Counted from the first letter of the stretch, positions 47,241 to 58,126 are shown. The stretch is 64,000 bases of DNA from Erythroxylum novogranatense (GCA_029891385.1 CM057225.1:78083887-78147886); one strand, 5' to 3'. The notes: generated from the letters alone by a model not told the origin. Numbers and translations are program-made.

Positions 47241-48715
47241 CATGCATAGATCGTTGTTTTGAGGATAACTTGAGTTATAGAACTCCAAATGACCTGATTC
47301 TTGAAGCATTGGATTCTAACACATTTCTTAATCTCTCCACAAAAATTTATGGGTTTTAGTATTAAATTGGAAATGATTAAGTGAGTCAAAGTAAGGGTAT
47401 TGGTGGAGGAACATGAACTAGATGTTTTCTTGAACATGTTTCAGTTGATGTGATGATATCTTGGTCTATGGTATTCCAATTAAGGTGATACTTGATTCGT
47501 TATGAACTAGAGAAAGAGGTCTATCATTGTGATAAAGATTGAGAGTTTGAATTTTGATTTACGGGATTGCAAGTATCGAAAGAGAGTCCATTATAGTTTC
47601 TAATGTGACCAAAGAGTTACGTTGTAACTAGCGGAGTATGATTAGAGTTTGAGTGAGTGAAATTGAATTAAAGGGAATGCTATTGACCTAGTGAATAGTG
47701 AATTTTGGTTGTAAAGTGAGCGATAGCCAAATTGGGTTTAGTGCCGGTAGAATCATGAACATGCATCATACAAGTTTGAATTAAAGACATGTGCATTATT
47801 GAATATCTTTAATTGAGCACCTAGTGATGAGAAATTGTTTGATTGTTTTGAGGCTCCGTTGGATCGTCGGACCACGGATATTGCTTTGGGACTTCGAGCG
47901 TAGCTCGGAAGTTACAGGTGAGTAACCTAGTTGGTTCCTCAGCTTTTAAGTGATTATATGTGCTATGAATATGTATAAATTAAGTGTAAAGGTGAGTGAT
48001 ATACATGTGAAGTGAATGAGCTAAATGCGATAAGTGTTAGTGATTGTACCAAGTGTGATCTACATAAATGTGAATTCATGTGAATGAGAATCAGTGTATA
48101 TAATTGTGAATAAGAGCTCTGATTGTGACAAGTGAGTGAAGTGAGATAAATGTGCTAGTGACTGTGTAAGTGTGAGCGCATGCCTAGCATGATATGAGCG
48201 GTAAAATTTACCGTTGTGACTAGAGCACAGTGATTCAGAGCTTTGAGCTCGATTATCAGTGAGAGGGCCTAGAGCCAAATCGGCAGTAGTGCATACCCAG
48301 AGGGCTCTCCTACTTGCCTAAATTGTGATCATTGTGAAAAGGAATAGTGCATACCTAGAGGGCTCTCCTATCCCTAAAGTGAGTGGGCAGTAGTGCATAC
48401 CCTGAGGGCTCTCCTACTTGCCAAAAATGTGAATATAAATGCTCAGTCACAACAATGTCATAACAAGAGACTTTGCATACATATGCATCTGAGTGTATAG
48501 TGTGATGGAGAATGCAGTGATATCTGAAAAATGTGGATTGATATGTGATATTGTAATTGTGTAAATTGTGAAGTATAATGTGAGAATTATGTGATGGTAA
48601 AGTGCGCATTGTGATATTATGTGTGATATAATATAATGTGTAAATTGTGAATAGTGTTTATAAAGCGTTAAAGTGTAATTTGAGATATAGTATATGTATA
48701 TCCATGTGTTGGGTG

Positions 48716-48780
48716 AACCATCAATGATGGTTTCTCATTGAGTTCGCAAACTCACCCAACATTGCAATATATTTTTCAGA
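48716..48780 (+). promoter_or_regulatory. Conserved LTR block B (second copy)
   Basis: gaaccatcaatgatggtttc, then ttgagttcgcaaactcaccc, then atttttcag. It is the partner of 44383-44443. Outside this block the two LTRs hardly align. Confidence 0.65.
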
Positions 48781-49179
48781 GACGTCGTCGGTAGGACTCT
48801 AGCTCCGGGATAGACGCGTTTACGCAGTGAGTGTTTGTGATCAAGGCAGCGATGGATCATAGGTCGGTCACCGGGGTGACTTCTTTTGGGAACATTGTTT
48901 TGGGATGACTTAGTATAGACGTTTGTATCGGTTTCCTTTTGAGATGTATTTAGCTTGTAGGAACCGATAGATCGGTCTATATTTTGGGATTGATGTTATA
49001 AATGAATGATTATTATGGTTTTAAATTTCAGTGATTTTCATATTGTGGAATTTAGTGTATTGATGCCATGCAGTGTTTAGAGATTGTTTTCAGTAGCACT
49101 TCCTTATCGTGGGATATGCGTCGGAACGACCCACGGGCGTCCCAATGTGTACCCTGCGGTGAGGGGGCGCTACACATGA

Positions 49180-49403
49180 CCTAGCTTTTTATGCCAGATT
49201 AGTCTTTCTTCTTCGGAAGACAGAAAACATGAAATATTTTGACTTTGAAAATCTTCTAAATCAATCTTGTAAAGATTATTTCTTCTCTTGGCAGAAAAAA
49301 GTATAGACCCATCTTTGTTTCTGACTTCACAAAGATCTTGATTGAATGTGACTGTGAAACCAGAATCACACAATTGACTGACACTGATCAAATTTTGTTT
49401 CAT
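49180..49403 (-). pseudogene. GAG-pre-integrase (zinc-binding) region of the SIRE-type element
   Basis: The minus strand reads [20 protein letters not shown], then LYKIDLEDFQSQNI and ERLIWHKKLGHV, ending at the solo LTR. WH...LGH is the first half of the HHCC zinc finger; the CENCLKGK half lies across the insertion at about 45390. Confidence 0.88.
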
Positions 49404-49612
49404 ACCATCAACAAGCAGTACATTATTTATGCATGCAAAGGAATCCTTACCAATTTTACCGATTCCAATAATCTTGCCCTACTGGTTGTCTCCGAAAGTT
49501 ACCGATCCTCCCTTCTTATACTGAAGTTCTAAGAACATAGACCTTCTTCCCATCATATGTCGCGAGCATCCACTATCTAAATACCAATGGTGCTTGCCGC
49601 ATCTTCCAAGGA
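49404..49612 (-). pseudogene. Aspartic protease of the SIRE-type element
   Basis: The minus strand reads HHWYLDSGCSRHMMG, then GSVTFGDNQ, a stop, [21 protein letters not shown] is the copia protease active-site phrase, with the catalytic D-S-G intact. The stop follows 30 to 40 residues later. Confidence 0.85.
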
Positions 49613-50604
49613 AGGATATCTGCAGGAGAAACTATTTTATTTTTTGGTACCCATATTTTCTTGGGTCCTTTAGGGTTAGTAACATGCACATAATGAGTTC
49701 TTTGATGCATATTACTAGTACGTTGATTAACACGAGTTTTAATGTAGTTTCTCTTTTGAAAGAAAGGGTTCTTATGAGGATGAGACTTATTGCCTGTAAA
49801 CCCTAATCCGGTTTTATCACTCGGATGTCTACATTTACCAAGCATCTCGTTCATTTTCTTTGTGCTCTCGGTGAAAGTAGCTAAGTCTGCTGACAGATTC
49901 TTAATTCTTAATTTTAGCTGATTGATCTCTTCTGATCTGTCTATGACTTTCTTTTTCTCCTCTAATTTCTTCTTTAGACAGATATTTTCTCTCTCTATCA
50001 CTTCTGTATGTCTAATATTTTCTGCATACTTTTTCTTTAACAGTTTGTACTGTTGCAGAATAACATGAGAATCTTCTAACAATTCTGAGTAGGCATCATG
50101 CAAGTTATCGTAATCAGATTTTATCTCCTCATCACTATCTTCCTCGGCTACCAGGCAGATGTTAGCATGTTCAAATGACTCGGAACCTATATCTGACTCT
50201 GATGAATCTAGGTCCTCCCATGTTGCCATCATACTTTTCTTACCTTCTCTACTCTTCTTTGGTTTCTTCTTTAAAGTAGGACATTCGGACTTGTAGTGTC
50301 CAAGCTGATTGCATGCGTAGCAGATGACAGATGACTTCTCTGGTTTAGCTTCATCTTTCCCATTCTTCTTGAAAGTCTGATTTCCTTTGGACTTCTTCTT
50401 CCACATGGGTCTTATCTTTCTGGAGATGAAAGATAATTCATCGTCTTCATCACTTGACTCTTGTTCTGATTCACTGGAGTCTTCATTCTTTGATTCTTCA
50501 ATCTTAAACGCTTTTAATGACTTTCTCCTTCTTTGAGTCTTGTGATTTTTTTGTCCGGCCTTCAGCGCGATCGACTTGTCCCGTTTGGGCTTGTCTTCAG
50601 CATC
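49573..50604 (-). pseudogene. Gag of the SIRE-type element with CCHC knuckle, N-terminus cut off
   Basis: The minus strand shows a lysine/glutamate-rich region, then ICYACNQLGHYKSECPTLKK, an intact CCHC knuckle at about 50290-50340. A long acidic and coiled-coil stretch follows (HTEVIERENICLKKKLEEKK, EEINQLKLRIKNLSADLATF), typical of the extended SIRE gag. The open frame appears to run on to 50823, but bases above 50609 belong to the inserted LTR, so the first part of that 416-aa frame is an artefact of the junction. Confidence 0.88.
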
Positions 50605-51791
50605 GAATTTGTTAGACCCCGATCTTTTGATGGAAATTAGAATTATTAAAATAGAATTCAATGAGTGTGTTTGTATAGGTATTGTGTTGTAGATATTATT
50701 GTATTTAAAGGAGATTGATGACAAATGAAGGGATTGGTTTTGATGACTTTGAAATTTGAGTAGATTTGTATGAGTTATGAAAATTAAAGTGAATGAGTTG
50801 ATTGAAATGGAGTTAAAAAGCAAGAAATAATTAGTGAAAGTGTTATATGTTGAAGAAAATTAGCAAGTTTGACTTTTTGGAGTAAAATGTTGATTTTTGA
50901 TTTAGGCAGATTTTGAGGAAATAATCTACATGAAATTTGTATATTATGTTGAGAGCTTTTCGTAGCCATAAAGTATGTTATTTTTCGATATCGAGATTGA
51001 AAGTTATGATCTTTGAAAGTTAAGTGTATTTTGCTTGATTTGAAAAATACTATTAAGAGTAAGATTATGTATGACTTTTGTGAAAGAGAAATGTGTATGC
51101 GCATATCATTTGGTATTGAGTTTGATGTGGGGAAATAGCCTTGGAATAGTTTATTGGGGAGTTGAATGGTGTTTAATATGAGTTAGTTGAAGAGTTTGTG
51201 GTAGTGGGTGAGTATGTGAAGTTGATGTGTTGATATGGGAAGTTTATGTGTTGGAATGGTGTTTAGAGACTTCAATGAAAAATCTGTATTGATTTAGATG
51301 GATTTAGCCAAAGTGGTCTTAATGAAAGTGGTAGATTATGTTTTTATCTTTCCATTGATATAAAGCACGAAAATATTGGACAAGGGAGTAGAAAGTTATG
51401 ATTTTTAGAAGTTCTGATGTTATTTAGTGTGAAGCTGACCGACCAGTCAGCTTTGTGTGGAGTTTTTGACCCATTTAGAGGTCGATCTGATTCTTAAGGC
51501 CTTCATGAAAGTTGTAGAGGGTTCTTTTACCTTTCCATAGACACCAAATTTGTCAAATTTGGAGTTCTGGATCAAACGTTATGATGTTTGCAAGTTTTTG
51601 TATTGTTGAGAAATTATCAATCAGTCATCTTTGTGTAAACTTTTGATCCCTTTAGAGTCCGAGCTTGCTTGTGAGTCCTTCTTGAAAATTGTAGATCTTT
51701 CTTTTATCTTTACAACGAAACAAACCGTGTCTAATTTGGAGCTCGGAGTCAAAAGTTATGAGGATTTAAATTGTGAAGGTCGGATTGGGTG

Positions 51792-51965
51792 CCGACCGAC
51801 CTCTGTTGGCCGACTGACCTCTGATGGCCGAGCCGACCTCTGTTGGTCGACCGACCTCTGTTGGCCGAGCCAACCTCTGTTGGCCGACCGACCTCTATTG
51901 GCCGAGCCGACCTCTGTTGGCCGACCGACCTCTATTGGCCGACCGACCTCTGTTGGCCGACCGAT
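51792..51965 (+). repeat. Tandem 18/19-bp repeat, GGCCGACCGACCTCTGTT type
   Basis: About ten units alternate between ggccgaccgacctctgtt and ggccgagccgacctctgtt. The 3' LTR has the same array at 57042-57215. Lacking stops, it gives repetitive translations on both strands (such as GRPTSVGRPTS), which are not evidence for a protein. Confidence 0.9.
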
Positions 51966-52067
51966 CTTCGTTCTGGCCGAGCTTTGATTTTTCTGGCCGA
52001 GCTTTGACCTCCCTTCACTCTTTTGAGCATAACTTCTTCGTCCGACATCCGATCAATATGACTCTTT

Positions 52068-53010
52068 TTGAAAATTAAACTAGAGAGATGAGGCTACAAA
52101 TTTTATGAAGGAGCCGAGCTATGATGTGGCCTCTAAGACTTTCAAATACAGGTCAGAAGTTCAGTGTAGTGTTTAGTCTTGGTGTTGTAAGGACTGAACA
52201 ATGTTCAGTATTTTGGCTATATATCAATCACTAGAGCTTGGATTGAGTTGATTCTTGTTGAAAATTAAACTAGAGAGATGGATCTACAAATGTTATAAGG
52301 GAGCGAATCGACAATGTAGCCTCCAAGACTTTCAAATATGAGTCGGAAGTGAGGTATAGAGTTCAGTCTCAGCTTTGTAATGGTATGAGAAGTGTTCAGT
52401 ATTATAGGTCGCTAGAGCTCGCTAGAGCTCGGATTGAGTTGATTCCTTTTGTAAATTAAACTAGAGACATATATATACAATTCATCTGAAGGAGCCGATC
52501 AATAATGTCACCTCTAAGACTTCCAAATATCGGTCGGAATTTCAGTGTAATGTTTAGTCCCGGTGTTGTAATGGCTGAACAGTGTTCAGTGTCATAGGTC
52601 GCTAGAGCTCGGATTGAGTTGATTCTTGTTGTTAATGAAAATAGAGACATGGGGCTACAAATTTTATGAAGGATACGAGCTATAATGTAGCCTCTAAGAC
52701 TTCCAAATATAGGTCGGAAGTTCAGTATAGTGTTCAGTCCCGGTGTTGTAATGGCTGAGAAGTGTTCAGTATTTTGGAGATATCTTGACCGATAGAGCTC
52801 CGATTGAGTTGGTTCTTGTTGGTAATGAAAATAGATACGTGGGGCTACAAATGTTATGAAGGAGCCGAGCTATAATTTAGCCTCTAAGACTTCCAAATAT
52901 GGGTCGGAAGTTAGGGGTAGTGTTCAGCCTCGGGTCTGAAGAATAAACTTCAGTATTTTGGAGATATCTTGAGCTATAGAGCTCCGATCGATCCGATTCT
53001 TGAAGCGATG
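52068..53010 (+). repeat. Tandem repeat of about 180-190 bp in the LARD LTR, five copies
   Basis: Phrases 'aaa-tagagacatggggctaca' and 'ctctaagacttccaaatat' recur near 52078, 52267, 52453, 52632 and 52815. The 3' LTR shows the same array from about 57318 until it is cut at 58127. Confidence 0.85.
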
Positions 53011-53212
53011 GATTCTTAAGACATAGAGGAACATTTCTTGAGAAGAAAGTTTTATCAAATGACTTCATTTACCTGATCGAAATAATCAGACAAGATGTCA
53101 GTTTTAAAGACCAATGAAGGGGCAATTTTGGAAGTTTACTTAAAGGGTTAAGTTTATAGGCTTAAATGGAGGGGCTTATGGGTCATTACTTATTCATTAA
53201 TTGACCTGGCAC

Positions 53213-53220
53213 TATAAAAG
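53213..53220 (+). promoter_or_regulatory. TATA box of the LARD-like element
   Basis: tataaaag, in ggcactataaaagcaaggg, is the clearest core promoter in the LTR. A start site near 53245 would put more than 2 kb of LTR in the transcript before the primer-binding site. Confidence 0.6.
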
Positions 53221-54091
53221 CAAGGGGGCTGTAGTTGTTTGGAGGAGAATCACGATTATTGCCCAAAAGACTTAAAAGAAATAAGAGGAGAGAGAGAAAG
53301 CTTGTTTGGTGGAGAAGAACCAAGAGAAGAAGAAGAGAGCTTCAAAGGTTCAGTTTTCTCCAAGTTTCTTGAGGGGTTTTTGGTGCTTTTCAAAGGGAAA
53401 GGTGAAGAAGAAGATGAAAGCTTCTTATGGAGCCCAAAAATCCGAAAATGGTGTGACAGAAGATAAGATGCGAAATTTTGAGATCTGTGAATTTTGATGA
53501 ATTTCTGGTTTAAAAATATAGAAAATGGTATGGGTTTGTGGAGTATGAAGTTAATTTTGGTTATTGCTTAATATTATGGGTTTAGTTTTGGATGGAAATT
53601 AATTAGGGTTTATGCCCAATTTTGTAAATTGGGGATTTTGGAAATTTGTGATTTAGATGGCTTGGTTACATGTGGAATTAGTATGTTCTAAGTTCAATTT
53701 GAGGATTATGTTATTTATGAGATTGAATTTGTGGGAAATTGGTGTAGGGAATTTTTCTATTGGAAGGAAGAAAGACGCAATGGTCAAATTGAAGTTAAGG
53801 ACAAGCTTCTAGGCAGGAAATCGAGGTGGATAACCGTTTATAATAGAATTTATAAGCCACTACTGCTTTCTTTAAACAAAAAGATTTTCTGATTTCAATT
53901 GCATCATTGTATGAATGATTTGAAAAATCATTATTGATTCAATACATGAACTTTTGATGAATTGCAAAATACATTGTGTTATGCCTTGAAAGATTTCATG
54001 GCATTTTGTGTATTCAGAAAAGAGCATTCGATAAATTGATTTAAGCATGATTATGTGATTATGATTGGGCGAGAGAGAATCTATCTTGTTA

Positions 54092-54150
54092 AGTCACGTG
54101 CACGTTGACCCCCTTAGCCTTCTCCCGGCCGCCTGCTTGAGGCTTACGAG
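54092..54150 (+). promoter_or_regulatory. Conserved LTR block A (LARD copy)
   Basis: gtcacgtgcacgttgac, then gccttctcccggccgcctgc, then ggcttacgag. It contains a CACGTG (G-box) and a TTGAC (W-box core). Its counterparts lie in four other LTRs of the window. Confidence 0.6.
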
Positions 54151-55261
54151 ATTCGAAAAAAGGACTCGTCGTGTTTACGGTAAACTTCAGTTTCCGTCGT
54201 GTTTACGGAACTCTCGAGCCATGTGTTGTTTTGCATTGCTTATGTGATTGCCATTGCATCTATGAATCGTCAAGTTGATGCATTCATATTTTATAAACTT
54301 ATGGGTTTATGGCTGAAAGCCTAAAAATCATATGTTTTGTAAATTGCGATTTTGAATACAGCAAGGAAAGAACTTTTGGAAAATGTGCTTTACGGATTTC
54401 AAAGCAATGTTTTTAAGACCAGAAAAGAAAAGAATTTCAAGGGTTTTGCTTATATTTTGTTATAAACTGCTACCCACGAAGTCAGTAAGCTCACTTTATT
54501 CATTCCATCCACAGGTGATGAGAAGAAGATCGGGTGAAAGAAAATGAAGATTTCTATTTGCATGTGTTTATAATGTATTATTTGTAAGTTAAATGGTTGC
54601 TGAGAAGTCTAGAATTGTTGTGTATTATGTACTTTGGTTTAGGGTTATGGGTAATGTATAAGGCTTGAAAATGCCACTATGATTTGTATAAAGCTGTGAT
54701 TTATGAAATTGTGTATATAGTGAGTATAAGGTGTATGGATTTATGGAATTATGCATTGCTTTAAGTTATGTATGGGATGTGTTTATGATTATGAGTATGA
54801 TAAGGTATTGTGGTTTGAGATTTGGATAAGGCTATTGAGTTATGGAATTGCACATGGATAGTGCGATTGTATGTGATAATGTATTTTGGATTGAGTTTGG
54901 TTATGAAAGAAATGAAAAGGAAAGGAATAAGAAAGAAAGAAAAGAAAAATTTATACCGGATTTAGAATGTCTTAAGGTTTCCAACGCGACAGTGATTTCT
55001 AAGATTTTGTTCGCGGATGTCGGTACTTGTGTTTCAGTTCGAATGCTTTAATTCGATTTGTGATTCGTGATCATTTGTTTGGTTTGTCTCCGAGCCAATT
55101 CAACTTGACTTTGTTTGTATGCTTCGCTTCCAAGTTTACTTTCGATTCGTTAATGATTTGTTTCGCTTTGTGATCAATCGTTTATTCGTTCCGCCTCTTT
55201 GTGATTCGTTCTGTCTTCCGTTTTTGGGTTGGGGCGTCGGTCTCCAGATCGGGTCCCAACA

Positions 55262-55859
55262 TTTGTGGTATCAGAGCCTAGTAATATGATCTTACTTGGG
55301 CGTATGTGTATGAGTAAGAAATGGATAAGTGTTTGTGAGGATAAGGTTGATCTTGTGAGAATGTGAGCATGATGTGTTTGTCTTTCATGAATTATTTGAC
55401 GAATCTAAATGATTGTTTGATTGAGGTGATGAGTTATATGATTGAATTAGTGAGAGTGTGATATTGATGTGAATAAGTGTTCATGAATTATTCGAGGAAT
55501 AATAGTGACTAATTGATTTAAGTGTCAATAGTATGATTGATTTTAAGATTGTGTGTATGGAAATTAAGATTAGAAATTCATGATGAGTTTGGATGATTTG
55601 ACTTTGAATATATAGGAGATGCAATAACAGAATATTTTAAAGATGAGCTTGATGATAGAAATATGTGTATTGATATGGTATGGGTGCTATGTGACTCAAG
55701 AATTGAGAAATTGTGAAGAGATTGAGAATATGTATGATGGGGACATTAGATGAGAAAAGTGATTGATTATGATTTATTAGAAAGAAATTAGTTAAGAGAT
55801 TGTGTCACTTGATAATGTCTAAGAGGAATTTAGTGGTAAATTCTTTTAAAGGGGAGAAT
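55262..55859 (+). other. Non-coding internal region of the LARD-like element, with PBS and PPT
   Basis: The primer-binding site tggtatcagagc (55266-55277) matches the usual plant initiator tRNA-Met site exactly. The far end is ttcttttaaaggggagaat (55841-55859), a purine tract abutting the 3' LTR. Between them are 598 bases rich in tgtgag and gattga words, with no frame resembling gag or pol. Confidence 0.88.
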
Positions 55860-58126
55860 TGTTGGACCCCGATCTTTTGATGGAAATTAGAATTATTAAA
55901 ATGGAATTCAATGAGTGTGTTTGTATAGGTATTGTATTGTAGATGTTATTGTATTTAAAGGAGATTGATGACAAATGAAGTGATTGGTTTTGATGACTTT
56001 GAAATTTGAGTAGATTTGTATGAGTTATGAAAATTAAAGTGAATGGGTTTATTGAAATGGAGTTGAAAAGCAAGAAATGATTAGTGAAAGTGTTATATGT
56101 TGAAGAAAATTAGCAAGTTTGACTTTTTGGAGTAAAAGGTTGACTTTTGATTTAGGCAGATTTTGAGGAAATAATCTACATGAAATTTGTAGATTATGTT
56201 GAGAGCTTTTTGTAGCCATAAAGTATGCTATTTTTCGATATCGGGATTGAAAGTTATGATCTTTGAAAGTTAAGTGTATTTTGCTTGATTTGAAAAATAC
56301 TATTAAGAGTAAGATTATGTATGACTTTTGTGAAAGAGAAATGTGTATGCGCATATCATTTGGTATTGAGTTTGATGTGGGAAAATAGCCTTGGAATAGT
56401 TTATTGGGGAGTTGAATGGTGTTTAATATGAGTTAGTTGAAGAGTTTGTGGTAGTGGGTGAGTATGTGAAGTTGATGTGTTGATATGGGAAGTTTATGTG
56501 TTGGAATGGTGTTTAGAGACTTCAATGGCAAATCTGTATTGATTTAGATGGATTTAGCCAAAGTGGTCTTAATGAAAGTGGTAGATTATGTTTTTTTCTT
56601 TCCATTGATATAAAGCACGAAAATATTGGACAAGGGAGTAGAAAGTTATGATTTTTAGAAGTTCTGATGTTGTTTAGTGTGAAGCTGACCGACCAGTCAG
56701 CTTTGTGTGGATTTTTTGACCCATTTAGAGGTCGATCTGATTCTTAAGGCCTTCATGAAAGTTGTAGAGGGTTCTTTTACCTTTCCATAGACACCAAGTT
56801 TATCAAATTTGGAGTTCTAGATCAAAAGTTATGATGTTTGCAAGTTTTTGTATTGTTGAGAAATTATCGATCAGTCATTTTTGTGTAAACTTTTGATCCC
56901 TTTAGAGTCCGAGCTTGCTTGTGAGTCCTTCTTGAAAATTGTAGATCTGTCTTTTATCTTTCCAACGAAACAAACCGTGTCTAATTTGGAACTCGGAGTC
57001 AAAAGTTATGAGGGTTTGAAGTTTGAAGGTCGGATTGGGTGTCGACCGACCTCTGTTGGCCGACCGACCTCTGATGGCCGAGCCAACCTCTGTTGGCCGA
57101 CCAACCTCTGTTGGCCAAGCCGACCTCTCTTGGCCGACCGACCTCTATTGGCCGAGCCGACTTCTGTTGGCCGACCGACCTCTATTGGCCGACCGACCTC
57201 TGTTGGCCGACCGATCTTCGTTCTGGCCAAGCTTTGATTTTTATGCCCGAGCTTTGACCTCCCTTCACTCTTTTGAGCATAACTTCTTCGTCCGACATCC
57301 GATCAATATGATTCTTTTTGAAAATTAAACTAGAGAGATGAGGCTACAAATTTTATGAGGAGCCGAGCTATGATGTGGCCTCTAAGATTTTCAAATACAG
57401 GTCGGAAGTTCAGTGTAGTGTTCAATCTTGGTGTTGTAAGGACTGAACAATGTTCAGTATTTTGGCTATATCTCAATCACTAGAGCTCGGATTGAGTTGA
57501 TTCTTGTTGGAAATTAAAATACAGAGATGGATATACAAATGTTATGAAGGATCTGATAGATAATGTAGCCTCCAAGACTTTCAAATATGGGTCGGAAGTG
57601 AGGTATAGAGTTCAGTCTCAGCTTTGTAATGGTATGAGAAGTGTTCAGTATTATAGGTCGCTAGAGCTCGGATTGAGTTGATTAGTTTTGGAAATTAAAC
57701 TAGAGACATATATCTACAATTCATCTGAAGGAGCCGATCAATAATGTCACCTCTAAGACTTCCAAATATCGGTCGGAAGTTCAGTGTAGTGTTCAGTCCC
57801 GGTGTTGTAATGGCTGAATAGTGTTCAGTGTTATAGGTTGCTAGAGCTCGCTAGAGCTCGGATTGAGTTGATTCTTGTTGGTAATGAAAATAGAGACATG
57901 GGGATATAAATGTTATGAAGGAGCCAAGCTATAATGTAGCCTCTAAGACTTCCAAATATAGGTCGGAAGTTCAGTATAGTGTTCAGTCCCGGTGTTGTAA
58001 TGGCTGAGTAGTGTTCAGTATTTTGGAGATATCTCAACCGATAGAGCTCCGATTGAGTTGGTTCTTATTGGTAATGAAAATAGAGACATGGGGCTACAAA
58101 TGTTATGAAGGAGCCGAGCTATAATT
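55860..58126 (+). repeat. 3' LTR of the LARD-like element, truncated by a copia insertion
   Basis: It corresponds to 50610-52876 of the 5' LTR. The interruption falls inside ctataattt|agcctctaag, at 52876/52877 of the other copy. The remaining half should resume beyond the window end. Confidence 0.88.

Larger units (their letters stand above)
45488..49174 (+). repeat. Solo Ty3-type LTR with internal 223-bp tandem repeat
   Basis: This 3687-bp LTR starts tgtagcatcc and ends gggcgctaca, with TSD catga at 45483-45487 and 49175-49179. It lies between the GAG-pre-integrase and integrase core of the SIRE element. It contains the 223-bp tandem array (46403-47240), block B at 48716-48780 and a small direct repeat around 48290-48420 (gcatacc-gagggctctcctac, three times). 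No internal retroelement sequence is attached. Confidence 0.85.
36790..50609 (-). mobile_element. SIRE/Maximus-type Ty1/copia element (3' LTR to gag; 5' end not in view)
   Basis: The minus-strand order is gag, protease, integrase, RT, RNase H, then an env-like region and the 3' LTR. Integrase before RT marks Ty1/copia, and the extra coding region after RNase H marks the SIRE/Maximus lineage. Solo LTRs at 42317-44802 and 45488-49174 interrupt the integrase, and the LARD-like element cuts gag at 50610. The missing gag start and 5' LTR should lie beyond the end of the nested insertions, outside this window. Confidence 0.88.
50610..55261 (+). repeat. 5' LTR (4652 bp) of the LARD-like element
   Basis: It starts tgttagacccc and ends gggtcccaaca. 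In order it holds GTTGTAG-type modules (50927-51770), a GGCCGACCGACCTCTGTT array (51792-51965), a tandem repeat of about 180 bp (52068-53010), a TATA box (53213), a TC/GA-rich leader, block A (54092-54150), a splice-acceptor-like block (54486-54525) and a U5-like end. No protein domain is recognised. Confidence 0.88.
50610..58126 (+). mobile_element. LARD-like non-autonomous Ty3 element: 4.65-kb LTRs, 598-bp internal region
   Basis: The 5' LTR (50610-55261) is followed by a primer-binding site, 598 bases of internal DNA, a purine tract and the 3' LTR, which starts at 55860 with the same bases as the 5' LTR. The 3' LTR is cut at 58127 by a copia element. The internal region encodes nothing, so replication would need proteins in trans. 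In their first 127 bases the LTRs differ at about five positions, mostly G/A or C/T changes. The insertion split the SIRE gag. The left flanking bases are gaatt (50605-50609); the right TSD is outside the window. Confidence 0.88.

Noticed and set aside
57006..57230. Repetitive arginine/glycine/proline frames (GRPTEVGRPTE type) on both strands
   Set aside because: They come from the stop-free 18/19-bp GGCCGACC tandem array in the LARD LTR; no start, context or domain supports a protein.
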